Assembly (NCBI GenBank): GCA_951640165.1
Contig: OX621252.1
Location: 2,884,501 to 2,948,500, forward strand
DNA: 64,000 bases
From: Pseudoips prasinana
Taxonomy: Eukaryota; Arthropoda; Insecta; Lepidoptera; Nolidae
Reading direction: 5' to 3'
Below, one piece after another: positions 39,838-53,039 of this stretch. The notes beneath the pieces are model-generated. The model did not search any database, had not been told where the DNA came from, and was given only the letters and a program-made list of their open reading frames with translations. Made by a program: the position numbers and the translations under genes. How positions within the stretch are numbered: the stretch's first letter is position 1; each line of letters opens with the position of its first letter.

Positions 39838-40077
39838 ATCTGGGACAATGTCACACAGATCATCCTAGCCCCAAACTAAGCAAAGCTTGTACTATGGGTA
39901 CTAGGCGACGATATACATACTTATATAGATAGATAAATACTTAAATACATAGAAAACATCCATGACTCAGAAACAAATATTCGTGATCATCACACAAATA
40001 TTTGCACTTACCGGGATTCGAACCCAGGACCACCAGCTTCGTAGGCAGGATCACTGCCAACTAGGCTACGGTGACCG
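39838..40077 (-). repeat. SINE-1 copy
   Basis: This minus-strand copy has an intact B box and A box. It abuts a TTATTATTATTATTATAT run that is probably its microsatellite tail. Confidence 0.88.
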
Positions 40078-40412
40078 TCTAATTGAACTAACAGCATATT
40101 AATCAAGGTGGTATTGGAAACAGCATATTAATCAAGGTGGTTTGTAGATAGGTGGGAGTCCCCTATGATGAGGAGATGGATGCAGCTACATGTTTATGTT
40201 TAATGTGACCTAGTTATTTATGTTTACTAACAATATTTTTAAAGAAAATTATTTACTAACACACTATGGACTTTGTCTGAATTAATTATATTATTATTAT
40301 TATATAATAATACTGAAATATAAGATTACATTACATTACATTATTGTATAGATGCTCTATATATGTATTATTGTTTAAATTATTCAATTACTTTATAATA
40401 ATTAATAACTTA
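40078..40412. other. AT-rich DNA with a short direct repeat
   Basis: ACAGCATATTAATCAAGGTG occurs twice (about 40090 and 40121). No gene is visible. Confidence 0.4.
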
Positions 40413-40748
40413 TCTGTACATATAATAAAATCGTAGGACAGTCAAAACTGTACATTGAATATATTCTTGTTCTTCTTATTATCCTTTTTTCAAAAGGATA
40501 CTTGGGGCGTGATCTAGAAACGATATCGAAGCCGAAAATATAGTTTTTAGAATTGTTGTCTGTGTGTCTGTATGTATGTCCGGGCAAAACTCAAAAAGTA
40601 CTGCATGGATTTACTTCAAAATATGCATGAATATTACTAAGAGGTCGGGTCAACATATAGACTACATATTATCACGCTATCACATATGGGGGAGGAGCTA
40701 TGATCATTTATAAAATTTTACGCGGCTAAAACCGCGGGGCACAGCTAG
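40413..40748 (+). mobile_element. Helitron A, complete copy
   Basis: It starts TCTGTACATATAATAAAATC after an A and ends with CGCGGCTAAAACCGCGG, GGCACAG and CTAG (40745-40748) before a T. It is followed by TGTCGCATAAATTTGCATGC, the same downstream sequence that follows the A copies at 43294 and 46135. Confidence 0.85.
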
Positions 40749-40829
40749 TGTCGCATAAATTTGCATGCCGCACCGTCAAATTGGCGTAACATGCTGGACC
40801 TGTACAATTTTATGTACAATCTTTTTATT

Positions 40830-42530
<1,701 letters not shown>

Positions 42531-42980
42531 GCATGTTTCTGGCGAATAAATTTGAAATTAAATTTATTCGCCAGAAACATGGTTACAAGATAAGATAAGA
42601 TAAATACTCTTTATTGAGACAAAGGCATCCTCCATGGGGCTCCACAATGGCCGGTCTTTTAACTTTTTATCGCGCGCGACCACTCGGTAGAATCAATTGA
42701 CTGCGGAGGTACATATATGCGATCTGGTATGACATGGTGACCTTCAAGAAGCGACGCTCTTGCGGCCTCTCTGGTGTTGCGAGTTTCCATGGGTGGCAGT
42801 GATCACTATTATGTAACTCGCTGGCAAGTTTGCCTTTGCTTGTTTATTCAATAAAAAAATAATAATGTCTAAACCTAGTATTCCTTTTAGTGACGGCCCG
42901 GCTGTTGTGGTTGGTAAAGACCTAATTGCCTTTCACGCGGCAGGTCGTGGGTCGCGGTTCCATACTCACCCAGGACAAAA

Positions 42981-43294
42981 CTATACATATAATAAAATCG
43001 TAGGAAAGTCAAACTGTACATTGATTTTTTTAAAAGGATACTTGGGGTGTGATCTACAATCGATATCGAAGCAAAAAATATAGTTTTTCGAATTTTTGTC
43101 TGTTTATCTGTTTGTCTGTATATATGTCCGGGCTAAACTCAAAAAGTACTGCATGGATTTACTTAAAATTTTGCATGAATATTACTAAGAGGTCGGGTCA
43201 ACATATAGGCTAAATATTATCACGCTATCACCTAAGGAGGAGGAGCTGATAGTTTATAAAGTTTAACGCGGGTAAAACCGCGGGGCACAGCTAG
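42981..43294 (+). mobile_element. Helitron A in array unit 1
   Basis: The 5' terminus is slightly decayed (CTATACATATAATAAAATCG). The 3' hairpin and CTAG (43291-43294) are intact. It lies within the SINE-3 head region of the unit. Confidence 0.85.
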
Positions 43295-43505
43295 TGTCGT
43301 ATAAATTTGCATGCCGCGCCGTCAAATTGGCGTAACATGCTGGACCTGTACAATTTTATATAACATCTTGTAACCATGTTTCTGGCGAATAAATTTAATT
43401 TCATTGAGACACAGGCATCCTCCATGGGTCTCCACAATGGCCGGTCTTTTAACTTTCTATCGCGCGCGACCACTCAGTATAAACAATTAACTGCGGAGGT
43501 ACATA

Positions 43506-45555
43506 CAACATGTAACTTAATTAACGCACATCCTGAAAATAGCTTTTTCAGAACCATTTACTGAATTGATTTATATCATTTTTAATATAGGTAATTTATT
43601 TCCAAAATAATTTAAACTACGGAAATGATTGTTATATTAACCCTATACAGTCAAAATAAATTGAAATGGACCGTAAATCAAAGTAATAACACTTTTAAAA
43701 TCCCAGTTTTATTTGTATTCATATAAATTCCATCATTCAATACAAAATAAAGAAAAATAAACTTTATTCCAAGAAACTAATCTAGTAAATAACAATCTAT
43801 ATAAATAAAAAGACAAGTCCTGACTGACTGACTGACTCATCAACGCCCAGCCCAACCCCTTGGACCTAGAAAGCTGAAATTTTGCACAAATGTTTGCTTT
43901 ATAATGTAGACAAGGAATAAGGACGGATTTTTCGAAATTCAACCCCTAAGGGGGTAAAACAGGGGCGCTAAGTTAGTATGAAACTTTGCCGTTTTTTAAG
44001 TTTAAGGCATAAAAATTGGTATTAGGCCTTCCATTTAAAAATAAAAAATCACGTGTTTCAGGGTTTTTGGAAATTCCACCCCCAAGGGCGAAAAATAGGG
44101 GATGTAAGTTTGTATGGAAAATGTGTCAATTTTTAAGTTAAACGCATGAAAATTTGTATTTGGCATTTTAGTTAGGCGTAAAATAGGGGGTGTAAGTTTG
44201 TATGAAAAATGTGTAAATTTTTTAGTTAAACGCATGAAAATTGGTATTAGGCATTTCAGTTAAAAATTAAAAATATATATTTCAGGATTTTCGGGAATTC
44301 CACCCCTTAGGGCGTAAAATAGGGTATGTAAGTTTGTATGAAAATGCGACTTTTTTGAAGTTAAACCTATGAAAAATGGTATTTCAGTTAAAAATAAAAA
44401 TATGTATTCCAGGATTTTTGGAAATTTCACCTAAGGACAACTAAAATAGGGGATGTAAGTTTGTATGTAAATCTGTTTTTTTTTGGAGTAAACGCATGTA
44501 ATGTATTTGGTCTTTTAGTTAAAAATAAAGCAATCCAGGGAATAATTTGTTGATAAAAATAAGGTAATCCAAAACTGATTCAACAAATCGACACCAACAA
44601 TTTACGCAAACTCAAATTTTAGAGAAATTCTTTTCTTTGCCAAGTTGCTTAAAATGTCGTGGTCGTTGTTGTCTAAGTAAAGATTTAGGGTTTTATAAGA
44701 TTTGTAACTTCTTTTTTTTGGTAATTTTTATGACAAACCAGAAAAGCGACATTTTATATTTTATATTCGAGTTAGCGAAGTATAAATTGTTCGTGTCGAG
44801 ATGATCGCACCCAAAAAATATCATCTTAATTTTACTGATCTACAAGTTCACAATTTTGTATCTAGATGGCGGTAATATCGTTTCAGATCATGGAACTTAT
44901 TTGGTATATCGGTTAAAATAAATAAATGTTTGAAATAAAAGGTAGTCCAAAACTGAATTAATAGATGATCACCTAAATCTCACCCAAAAGCTATGCACAC
45001 ATCTTAATTTTACCGCTTTACAAGTTTATATTTTTGTAATAGATTGCGTAATCATCGTTTTAGATCGTGCTATGGTTTCGTTCACAAAATGTTATATAAG
45101 ACCTATCAATGCCGTGGTCGCAACCTAATCTAATGGGAGTTACCTTTGTAATTGTTTGATCGTTGATTTATTATTTAACTTTATTTGACTTACTGACTGT
45201 ACCTACTTTAGGACAATTGATATGTATTCTTTGATTTCTTTGGTTGATGATATCGGGTCGTGTTTTTAAATAACAGTATCAAAGTAGTTTTTAGTTTATT
45301 TCTTAGTTAGGTTATTTATAGGTTAGGTTTTCTTAAATTTATATTGTTTATTTGTTTTTGATGTTATTTTTTTTAGATTAAGCTAGAAGTAAGTAGTTAC
45401 ATTGGCCATCATTCGAAATTGTCGCGGACGAAGTCGTGGGCACCAGCTAGTGTATATATATATGTTAAATTAAAAGTTCAGTGTATGTATTATGATTACA
45501 ACATAATATTCTAATTGGGGTGTTTGGGGGTGTGCGTTAATTACGTTACATGTTG
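43506..45555. mobile_element. TA-flanked transposon (MITE) containing a 1.65-kb Helitron
   Basis: The 25-bp terminal inverted repeats (43506-43530, 45531-45555) begin CAACATGTAAC and differ at one position. TA is duplicated on both sides (43504-43505, 45556-45557). Sister units read GGTACATATATGCGATCTGG, confirming the empty site. Without the Helitron (43796-45450) the element is about 395 bp and non-coding, so it is a Tc1/mariner-type MITE. Confidence 0.88.
43796..45450 (+). mobile_element. Helitron D-like, 1655 bp, non-autonomous, with internal tandem repeats
   Basis: It starts TCTATATAAATAAAAAGACA after an A and ends GTCGCGGACGAAGTCGTGGG, CACCAG and CTAG (45447-45450) before a T. From about 43970 to 44530 it contains four to five imperfect tandem units of 120-160 bp with GTAAGTTTGTATG and TTAAACGCATGAAAATTGG. 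No Rep or helicase frame is present. Confidence 0.8.
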
Positions 45556-45813
45556 TATATGCGATCTGGTATGACATGGTGATCTTCAAGAAGCGACGCT
45601 CTTGCGGCCTCTGGTGTTGCGAGTTTCCATGGGTGGCAGTGATCACTATTATGTAACTCGCTGGCAAGTTTGCCTTTGCTTGTTTATTCAATAAAAAAAA
45701 AATAATGTCTAAACCTAGTATTGCTTTTAGTGACGGCCCGATTGGCGTGGTTGGTAAAGACCTAATTGCCTTTCACGCCGCAGGTCGTGGGTTCCATACC
45801 CACCCAGGACAAA

Positions 45814-46135
45814 TCTATACATATAATAAAATCGTAGGAAAGTCAAACTGTACATTGAATATTTTTTTAAAAGGATACTTGGGGTGTGATCTACAATCGA
45901 TATCGAAGCCGAAAATATAGTTTTTCGAATTTTTGTCTGTATATCTGTTTGTCTATAGGTATGTATGTCCGGGCTAAACTCAAAAAGTACTGCATGGATT
46001 TACTTCAAATTTTGCATGAATATTACTAAGAGGTCGGGTCAACATATAGGCTACATATTATCACGCTATCACCTAAGGGGGAGGAGCTAATAGTTTATAA
46101 AGTTAAACGCGGGTAAAACCGCGGGGCACAGCTAA
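45814..46135 (+). mobile_element. Helitron A in array unit 2
   Basis: TCTATACATATAATAAAATC follows an A. The 3' end is the hairpin, GGGGCACAG and CTAA, one change from CTAG. Confidence 0.85.
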
Positions 46136-46613
46136 TGTCGTATAAATTTGCATGCCGCGCCGTCAATTTGGCGCAACATGCTGGACCTGTACAATTTTAT
46201 ATAACATCTTGTAATCATGTTTCTGACGAATAATAAATAAATTTAATTTCATTGAGACAAAGGCATCCTCCATGGGTCTCCACAATGGCCGGTCTTTTAA
46301 CTTTTTATCGCGCGCGACCACTCGGTAGAATCAATTGACTGCGGAGGTACATATATGCGATCTGGTATGACATGGTGACCTTCAAGAAGCGACGCTCTTG
46401 CGGCGTCTCTGGTGTTGCGAGTTTCCATGGGTGGCAGTGATCACTATTATGTAACTCGCTGGCAAGTTTACCTTTGCTTGTTTATTCAATTAAAAATAAT
46501 AATTATGTCTAGACCTAGTATTCCTTTTAGTGACGGCCCGGCTGGCGTGGTTGGTAAAGACCTAACTGCCTTTCACGCCGCAGGTCGTGGGTTCCATGAC
46601 CACCCAGGACAAA

Positions 46614-46925
46614 TCTATACATATAATAAAATCGTAGGAAAGTCAAACTGTACATTGAATATTTTTTTAAAAGGATACTTGGGGTGTGATCTACAATCGA
46701 TATCGAAGCCGAAAATATAGTTTTTTGAATTTTTGTCTGTTTGTCTGTATGTATGTCCGGGCAAAACTCAAAAAGTACTGCATGGATTAACTCTAAATTT
46801 TGCATGAATATTACTAAGAGGTCGGGTCAACATATAGTCTACATATTATCACGCTATCACCTAAGGGGGAGGAGCTGTGATAATTTATAAAGTTTAACGC
46901 GGGTAAAACCGCGGGGCACATCTAG
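46614..46925 (+). mobile_element. Helitron A in array unit 3
   Basis: Termini are TCTATACATATAATAAAATC and GGGGCACATCTAG. On its right the SINE-3 tail reappears (AATAATATCCCAAGATATTA), so this unit probably shows the original context: a Helitron inserted in SINE-3. Confidence 0.85.
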
Positions 46926-47259
46926 TAGTAAATAATATCCCAAGATATTATTATTACTCAGTAGAACTAACTGCGGAGGTCTATCCGATCTGGTATGACA
47001 TGGTGAACTTCAAGAAGCGACGCACTTGCGCTCTCTCTAGTGTTGCCAGTGTCCATAGGTGGCGGTAACCACTTACAATCATGTAACTCGATGGCTCGTT
47101 TGCCAGTGCTTCTTAATTCAATAAAAATAATAATGTCTAGACTTAGTAGAGACACCCGCTGAGTTTGTTTCGCTGGGTCTTCTCAGTTGCGGCGCATTGG
47201 ATCCGGTGGTAGCATTAAAACGCGACCGTCGTTATTAACACAAGGTCCGCCATAATAAT

Positions 47260-47575
47260 AACATTTAATTCGTACCTTAATATAGACAGAACCATTGTAG
47301 TAAAAATATAGCTAAAATTTAAAATTTTGATAATTAAACCTACACATGATCCTTGACAATAACTTAATTTAAGTTAGTTAAATATCGTTACTGTTATAAA
47401 ATAAATCTTATTGTAAATTATTTCCTACAATCCGTGTACCTAAATATCTATATGTACCTAGAAATAATTATAAATTAATTATATTTTACTACGAATATGT
47501 TCTGACTATTTACATGCGCTTTTTTAAAGTCTACGTGAATAAAAACCTTTTTTATTTATTTATTTAGTATTCCTT
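47260..47575 (+). repeat. LINE-C 3' end
   Basis: This plus-oriented copy runs from TTTAATTCGTACCTTAATAT to AAAGTCTACGTGAATAAAAA and a CCTTTTTTATTTATTTATTT tail. It shows the retrotransposition direction of LINE-C clearly. Confidence 0.7.
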
Positions 47576-47812
47576 CTGCTGGTTGGCCTGCATAATAAAT
47601 ACTTGCCTTTCACACTGCAGGTCGTGGGTTCGATTCCCACCCAGGACAGATACCTATTTGTGTGCATGAAAATTTATAAAAGTACGTATTTACAAAAGAA
47701 AAGTAGTAAATATAGGTAGTATATCAGTTATCTGGTTCCCATAGTACTAGATCTTCTTAGTTTGAGGATCAGATTGCCGTGTGTGAATAATGTCCCAGGA
47801 TGTTATTATTAT
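47576..47812 (+). repeat. SINE-3 copy
   Basis: The B-box-like CGTGGGTTCGATTCCCACC is good. The body has ACAAAAGAAAAGTAGTA, and the tail is GATCAGATTGCCGTGTGTG and AATAATGTCCCAGGAT. The head is partly damaged. Confidence 0.75.
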
Positions 47813-48076
47813 TAAGTTCTTCTTACTAATTCAAAATAAAATCAAAACAAGTGTTGTTGTGTCTGGCGGGTCTGGTAGGAGCTGGTTATTCTAATTAATT
47901 GCAAATAAGCTGATTACGAAATTCCATGAATGAGTAACAAACTTCCATATATCGATACTCACAAACTTTCGCATTTATAATATTAGTAGGATTTAGAAAT
48001 ATGTAAGTATGTTTATCAGTTCTCTGGTTGCTATAGTGCACACCCTGCCTTGTTTGAGATCAGATGGCAGTGTGTT
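47813..48076. other. Unassigned DNA
   Basis: A Helitron C 5'-end scrap (ACTCACAAACTTTCGCATTT, reversed) lies at about 47958-47995. Otherwise nothing is recognised. Confidence 0.35.
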
Positions 48077-48215
48077 AGTTCATCATCATCATATCAGCCG
48101 AAAGACGTCCACTGCTGGACAAAGGCCTCCCCCAAAGATCTCTACAATTGCCGGTCTTGCGCTATCCGCATCCAGCGATTTCCAGCGACCCGCACAAGAT
48201 CATCGGTCCATCGGT
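48077..48215 (-). pseudogene. RTE-clade LINE 3' end
   Basis: The minus strand has the GGTCGCTGGAAATCGC region, then GGGGGAGGCCTTTGTCCAGC, AGTGGACGTCTTTCGGCTGA and a TATGATGATGATG tail. It encodes the last 40 or so codons only. Confidence 0.75.
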
Positions 48216-48936
48216 GTGTTAGTTATCCCAAGACATTTATTTCTATACCTGTTCTCATTACGAGATAAAAAGGCTCATGCATCAGAATTTTATCCAATAA
48301 GCATATTTTACTATAAGCCAAAATATCATACTTAATACATTTGTGTAATAAATTGGGAATAAATTAGGTTCTATGAGATCACCGCAGTAATTTTGCTTAT
48401 AAGTTGCCATAATCCGCTTCGTTACTCACCAATTGACACCCACGTCCCACAGCGACAGATAATATTACGTGTTCTTACACTTCCTGATAACCCAGTTAGG
48501 TATCTATTATGACTTCACTGTCCATATGCAATTTACCTCTATTGCACTCCCACAAGGTGGACTGTGGATCTTGGAAGAGTTGCGGGAAGCCTCTGGATAC
48601 GGGCAGCGCAGGATCGACTATTGTGGAGATACATTTAATAATGGAAACTGTACCCTCTGCTAATCTGTGGTACGCGCTCTGCTGTTAAGCTATACACCTA
48701 CGATTCCCCAGCCGCAGATGAAATATAAGCTTCCCTTCCTTTTAAGTGACATTTTTCTCCCTACTTCACGTACTGGGCGAGACGCTTAGAGCGAGGCCCA
48801 GCAGAGACCGACCAGCGACCGGTGCGACTCTAGGAGTTTATATTTATTTATTTAAGGATCGTCAACGTTACATACCCTCATGCAGTTATAAGACACGTAC
48901 AAGTAAGTTCCCCAGATCGCGAGTATGTGGGGTAAT
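48216..48936. other. Unassigned DNA with an RTE scrap
   Basis: At about 48550-48640 the plus strand has GATCTTGGAAGAGTTGCGGG, a GGGCAGCGCAGGATCGACTA block and TTGTGGAGAT, a decayed RTE C-terminal region. Otherwise unassigned. Confidence 0.4.
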
Positions 48937-49505
48937 TTAATTACTTTCCTCGACTGCCTTGTTACCGTCCGCTCGCAGGTCTCGCGGAAGTCGGCAGCGG
49001 TCTGGCATCCACTCGCCCAGGTGCCCGACGGAGGCTGCGATGCTCTCCATCTTGAAGTCCCTCTTAGTGATGGCGTTCCTCACGTAGCGAGGGGCTATAA
49101 CAATTTGGCGTAGCGTTAGATTTTGTTGTGCCTGTATCCGCTTCTTGTTTCCCTCGCTAACGAGGGCGAACCAGCCGGGGGCCGCGTAGTATAAGCGTGT
49201 ACAGTTTGGACACGCCTAGTGTAGCTCTGAGAGGGAAGTTAGAGGAGAAGAAAGGGCGTAGCTTCGGCCGGGCTAGTCGGCCCTGCGCGACAACCTTGTT
49301 GACGTGGGGGGCCATAGTTAGTCTAGGGTAGATAAAGACCCCCAGGTACTTGACCCTCTGGGTCCATAAGATTTCGTCGCCCATCAGTGCGAGTGGTGGT
49401 GAGAGTTTGGCGTTCCGGTATTTATAGGCGTCCCACGCCCTGAGTTTTACCCACGTTCCCAGACATTCGCCGTTTGCGGAGCTCTCTGTGAGCTCTGATA
49501 CTCCT
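48937..49505 (-). pseudogene. Jockey-group LINE, reverse-transcriptase C-terminal fragment
   Basis: The minus strand reads WDAYKYRNAKLSPPLALMGD, then KYLGVFIYPRLTMAPHVNKV, then NFPLRATLGVSKLYTLIL. A single frameshift near 49195 moves the continuation into another frame (PGWFALVSEGNKKRIQAQQN and PRYVRNAITKRDF). This is the thumb and C-terminal part typical of Jockey-group reverse transcriptases. The catalytic domain is missing. GC content is clearly higher than in the surroundings. Confidence 0.75.
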
Positions 49506-50780
49506 ATACTGCTGGACTGATATTAATCAAACATAGCTAAGAACCACCGCAAGGAAACTGGCTTTCAACGGAAAATATCCTCATCGAAATGGTCCAATGC
49601 ATCCGTTTGAGAGTAAGGGTCACCGCATACAGAGAAGAGCGCAGCGGAGATGATTTTATTAAGACACTAAAAAAGCAACTTTAGAACTATTTAAATAAAG
49701 TGCATTTATGCTTGAACACACATGCCCGAGACCGCGCGAGCATTTTTTGTCGGGCTCAAACATATTGCACTTTATCGTAATGATTTTAAAGTTGATTTTC
49801 TAGTGCCTTATTTAAATCTTATCCGCTGCGCTCCTCTCTGTCTGCGCTGGACCTTACGATGCCACAGACAGACATGGACGATAAACTTAAAAATAAAAAA
49901 AATTTACTTACAGTCGAGTTGATAACCTCCTTCTTTAGATGTCGGTAAAAAATGTAAGCAGTATAAATGAGTTTAAAATTCGCGTGGTTCACACCGATTA
50001 GAGTGCGTGTTTGCGTGATTGTATTCCAAACATCCGAGGTTTGATGGCACTTAACTGTCGCAAACTTTTATATCATTATTACCGAACCGGTTCTGTGTAA
50101 CTGTGCGTACTGAAATGACTTAATGTTTGTGTGAAACGTTATTTAATAATCTGTGTATCTATTTTTGTTAATTAGTGCTAAAATAAATCGGTGGTAGAGA
50201 ACCCGCTGCCTTTTTAATAACAGTAATAATCTTTATTTCGGACATAATATCACAGTCCATAATATCACATCAATTTAATAAAGATATTCAATATAATAAC
50301 AATATGATCATATTTATATATTTAATAATTGTAGAAAAAATAGATTAAGAAATAATATAAAAATAAAGTGAAATGTCAATGTCAATGTAATCAATTTCAG
50401 ATAAAATCAATCAAACAATCAATTAAAACGTAATAAATTAAAATTACCAGGTCAACATAATTCAAATTAACTTTATTAAAACCATAGGAATACATAATTT
50501 AAAAAAAAATTATCTATATTATAATTTTAAGGATTTTTTAGGCCAGTGTTTCCTTTGGCCGCATTGGATCTCGTTGTGATGTTGAAGCATCCTTTTGCCC
50601 TGTTGTTATTGCCCCAGGATAAAAATGCCAATGAAAAAACGATGCCCTCTCCTTGCCTTCGAAGTCGTAAGATGTCTGGACAGATAAAGGGAAAGGCTTG
50701 AATCGGACAGAAAACGAGCTATATTACTTTTTTTTAAATATTCAAGTTGAGTGATCCAGTTTTAATGGCAGAATTAACTT
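49506..50780. other. Unassigned DNA
   Basis: No domain-bearing frame is visible. TTTATTTCGGACATAATATC at about 50233 could be a reversed LINE 3' end with an AATAAA signal. The rest is AT-rich and unmatched. Confidence 0.35.
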
Positions 50781-50812
50781 AGGACATTATAGTATAAAAA
50801 CTATAATGTCCT
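50781..50812. repeat. Short snap-back, 13-nt arms
   Basis: AGGACATTATAGT (50781-50793) and ACTATAATGTCCT (50800-50812) are perfect reverse complements with a 6-nt loop, at the 5' edge of a SINE-4. Confidence 0.7.
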
Positions 50813-51345
50813 CTTAGTCGAATTCCGGCCACGGCGGCCAGTCTCAATGGAGATTTGCCATCTGCGCGGGACATATTATAGTGCGCAAGTTGTACCCCCA
50901 GTGGAAGAAAAGCATAAGTAGTGCTACGTCAAACTATGATAAAATCGATTTTTATCATTTTCATCATTAAGTTAGCGTTACATATACTAAAAATTTTAGA
51001 TATTTTTCTGCTAAATTTGACGAAATACTTCACAAAAATATTTAAAAAAATTCAGTATATGTAACTTGAAATTCGCTATTTGAAAATGATAAACGTAACA
51101 CTACTTATGCTTTTTTTCCACTGGGGGTACGAAGTGTGTGCGAAAACACAGGACCACTTTCTATTCCATCACTCATGATCCGATGGGACGACTAGCGACA
51201 CAACCGGAAAGAGGTCGGGTACAAGACCGTCGGCTTTACGTGGGTACACGGGAGTACACATCATACCGCCAACTCCCAGACTTCGAGCTCATACTTAGAA
51301 AAGTCCCAAAATCACTTTTGGCCCGACCCGGGATTTGATATAAGG
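50806..51345 (+). repeat. SINE-4 interrupted by a MITE
   Basis: SINE-4 blocks CCGGCCACGGCGGCCAGTCT and CATCTGCGCGGGACATATTA lie left of the MITE (50892-51130). GTGTGTGCGAAAACACAGGA and CCACTTTCTATTCCATCACT lie to its right. In the uninterrupted copy at 6575 these are continuous. Confidence 0.8.
50892..51130. mobile_element. 239-bp MITE with 32-bp terminal inverted repeats
   Basis: The ends GTACCCCCAGTGGAAGAAAA and its complement match over 32 bp with one mismatch (50892-50923, 51099-51130). Similarity extends several bases further inward. AAGT occurs on both flanks and may be part of the target duplication. The core is AT-rich and non-coding. Confidence 0.88.
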
Positions 51346-52737
51346 AAAACCATCTATCCAACTCTAATTTGGCTGGGAATTTTTTGCGTTTACGTACGAT
51401 GCATATTTGTACTATTTTCTTCTCAAAAGGTGAATTGGCAGAATAACGGTAACATAATGATTAGTAGGTATCAATGTTTTCCTGCTTGAATTTCGCTCTA
51501 ACGGTCAGTCTTAATGGAGACGAGCCTGCGCGAGATGTATTGTAATGCACGCACTTCTATGCCTTCACTCTAGGAATGTTCAAGAGCTGGATGAAAGTCC
51601 TATGGAGGTATAGTGGTGCCATAGTGGCAGGGTCTGTCTGGGCTGCGGTGAATGCTTCCGCGAATCCTGTGCCTCAGACTACAGGTAGTCGAGGAAGTCA
51701 TATACCGGGAGTCCGACTCACCTCGTCGCTCGCTCAGCGGCGGAGATCCGTAATGTATTTCCCCTCCTATAACAAAAACGGTTCACTATGGTACGATCTC
51801 TTACATAAAATTAGTTTTTTGCGTGAAGATATAGAAAGTGCACTTTATTAGCGGATGAACTTGTGTTCTATATTTTCTACCGCACAGCTGGCTAGTCTCC
51901 TATAAGAGCGGCCGCCATTACAATGGTCTTGGTCGAACTACCCTATCATATCTTAATAATCTGTGGGTGGCCAAAGTCTGTTATTCTTGCTGGTCGCTCT
52001 CTCATGGCATTGAAATAAAAAACTCTTCATTTAAACCTCGATTTAATACAATGCCAACTAATCTGTTTTTAATACAGTTGCATTTGATTTAGTTGTGTCA
52101 ATTTAGTTTGGGTGCGAAATACTGGCCACATAATGCGGCTGATGCATTATTGGTCCGTATTATAGAGAGTTTTGGCTAAAGACGCATCAGGGCATTGTTC
52201 AATTTCCAAAAACTGGTGTAATTTCAAGTTTTGATGTGTAAATAGGGTGGATTTTTAGACATAACATCATGGACAACGTACACAAGTGGAGGAAAGTGCC
52301 ATATTGCCGTGAATTGCGATTTTCTGTGTTGAATCTAAAACTTCATATAAGCCTCTGGTAAAGTCTCCACTGCTTTACTGGGGTACGACAAGGACTACGT
52401 ATGACTTGACTGTGACGGACTTTACTTGACATGACGGAAATAAATGAAATAAACATATATTTTACGGAAGGCTCATAAGGCCGAAGAAGCCGGAGCCGTA
52501 AAACGAATAAAAAAAATCCGTATTATGAGCAGTATTGATAGTTTGACCGTTTTATGTAAACACTGTTCTTTTCATATTGTCTATATTAGTGAGACATGTA
52601 ATGAAATCTAGATTAGTTTAGTGGTCTAAAAGACAGGATCGCCAGCATCTCTGCGTTACGAAACGTTACGTTAGATTCATGTGCATATTCACTAAGCTAA
52701 AATGGCATAACCATACGCACTATGTATTATTTAATAA
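51346..52737. other. Degraded SINE-4/SINE-5 material and unassigned DNA
   Basis: From 51497 TCAGTCTTAATGGAGACGAG and the following blocks resemble a decayed SINE-4, then GAAGTCATATACCGGGAGTC a SINE-7-like piece. Repeat G recurs reversed near 52365-52430 (AAAGTCTCCACTGCTTTACT). The rest is unassigned. Confidence 0.4.
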
Positions 52738-52982
52738 TATAATATCCCGGGATATTATTCACACACGGTCATCTGATCCTAAACTAAGCAGAGCTTGTAC
52801 CTATAGAAACCAGATAACTGATATACTACATATACTACTTTTCTTTTGTAAATAAATATTTATATAGTTAATTATACCCAGACTCACGCACATAAGGATC
52901 TGTACTAGGTGGGAATCGAACCCCGACCTGCGGCGTGCAAGTCAAGCATTTACCGATCACGCCAAAGGCCCGTCAGTGTTTT
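52738..52982 (-). repeat. SINE-3 copy
   Basis: On the minus strand the head CTGACGGGCCTTTGGCGTGA and a B-box-like GGGTTCGATTCCCACC are followed by the body. GATCAGATGACCGTGTGTG and AATATCCCGGGATATTA form the tail. Confidence 0.8.
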
Positions 52983-53039
52983 GACTACAGATTATTATTA
53001 TTAAAGTAACGATACAAAGAAATATTCAGTGAAAACAAG

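Larger units (their letters stand above)
42614..47160 (+). repeat. Tandem array of about 790-bp composite units
   Basis: Units start at ATTGAGAC (42613, 43403, 46251). Each holds GGCATCCTCCATGGGGCTCC or a close variant, CGCGCGCGACCACTC, GCGATCTGGTATGACATGGT, TTGCGAGTTTCCATGGGTGG, a SINE-3 head and a Helitron A. In the first two a LINE-like tail follows, with TTTGCATGCCGCGCCGTCAA and GCTGGACCTGTACAATTTTA. Unit two is split by the element at 43506-45555. A fourth, diverged, Helitron-free unit ends near 47160. The units share the same Helitron at the same place, so they arose by segmental duplication and not by separate insertions. Confidence 0.85.

Noticed and set aside
43970..44530. CRISPR-like regular repeats
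   Set aside because: Units are long, imperfect and contiguous without spacers, lie inside a Helitron, and the genome is eukaryotic.
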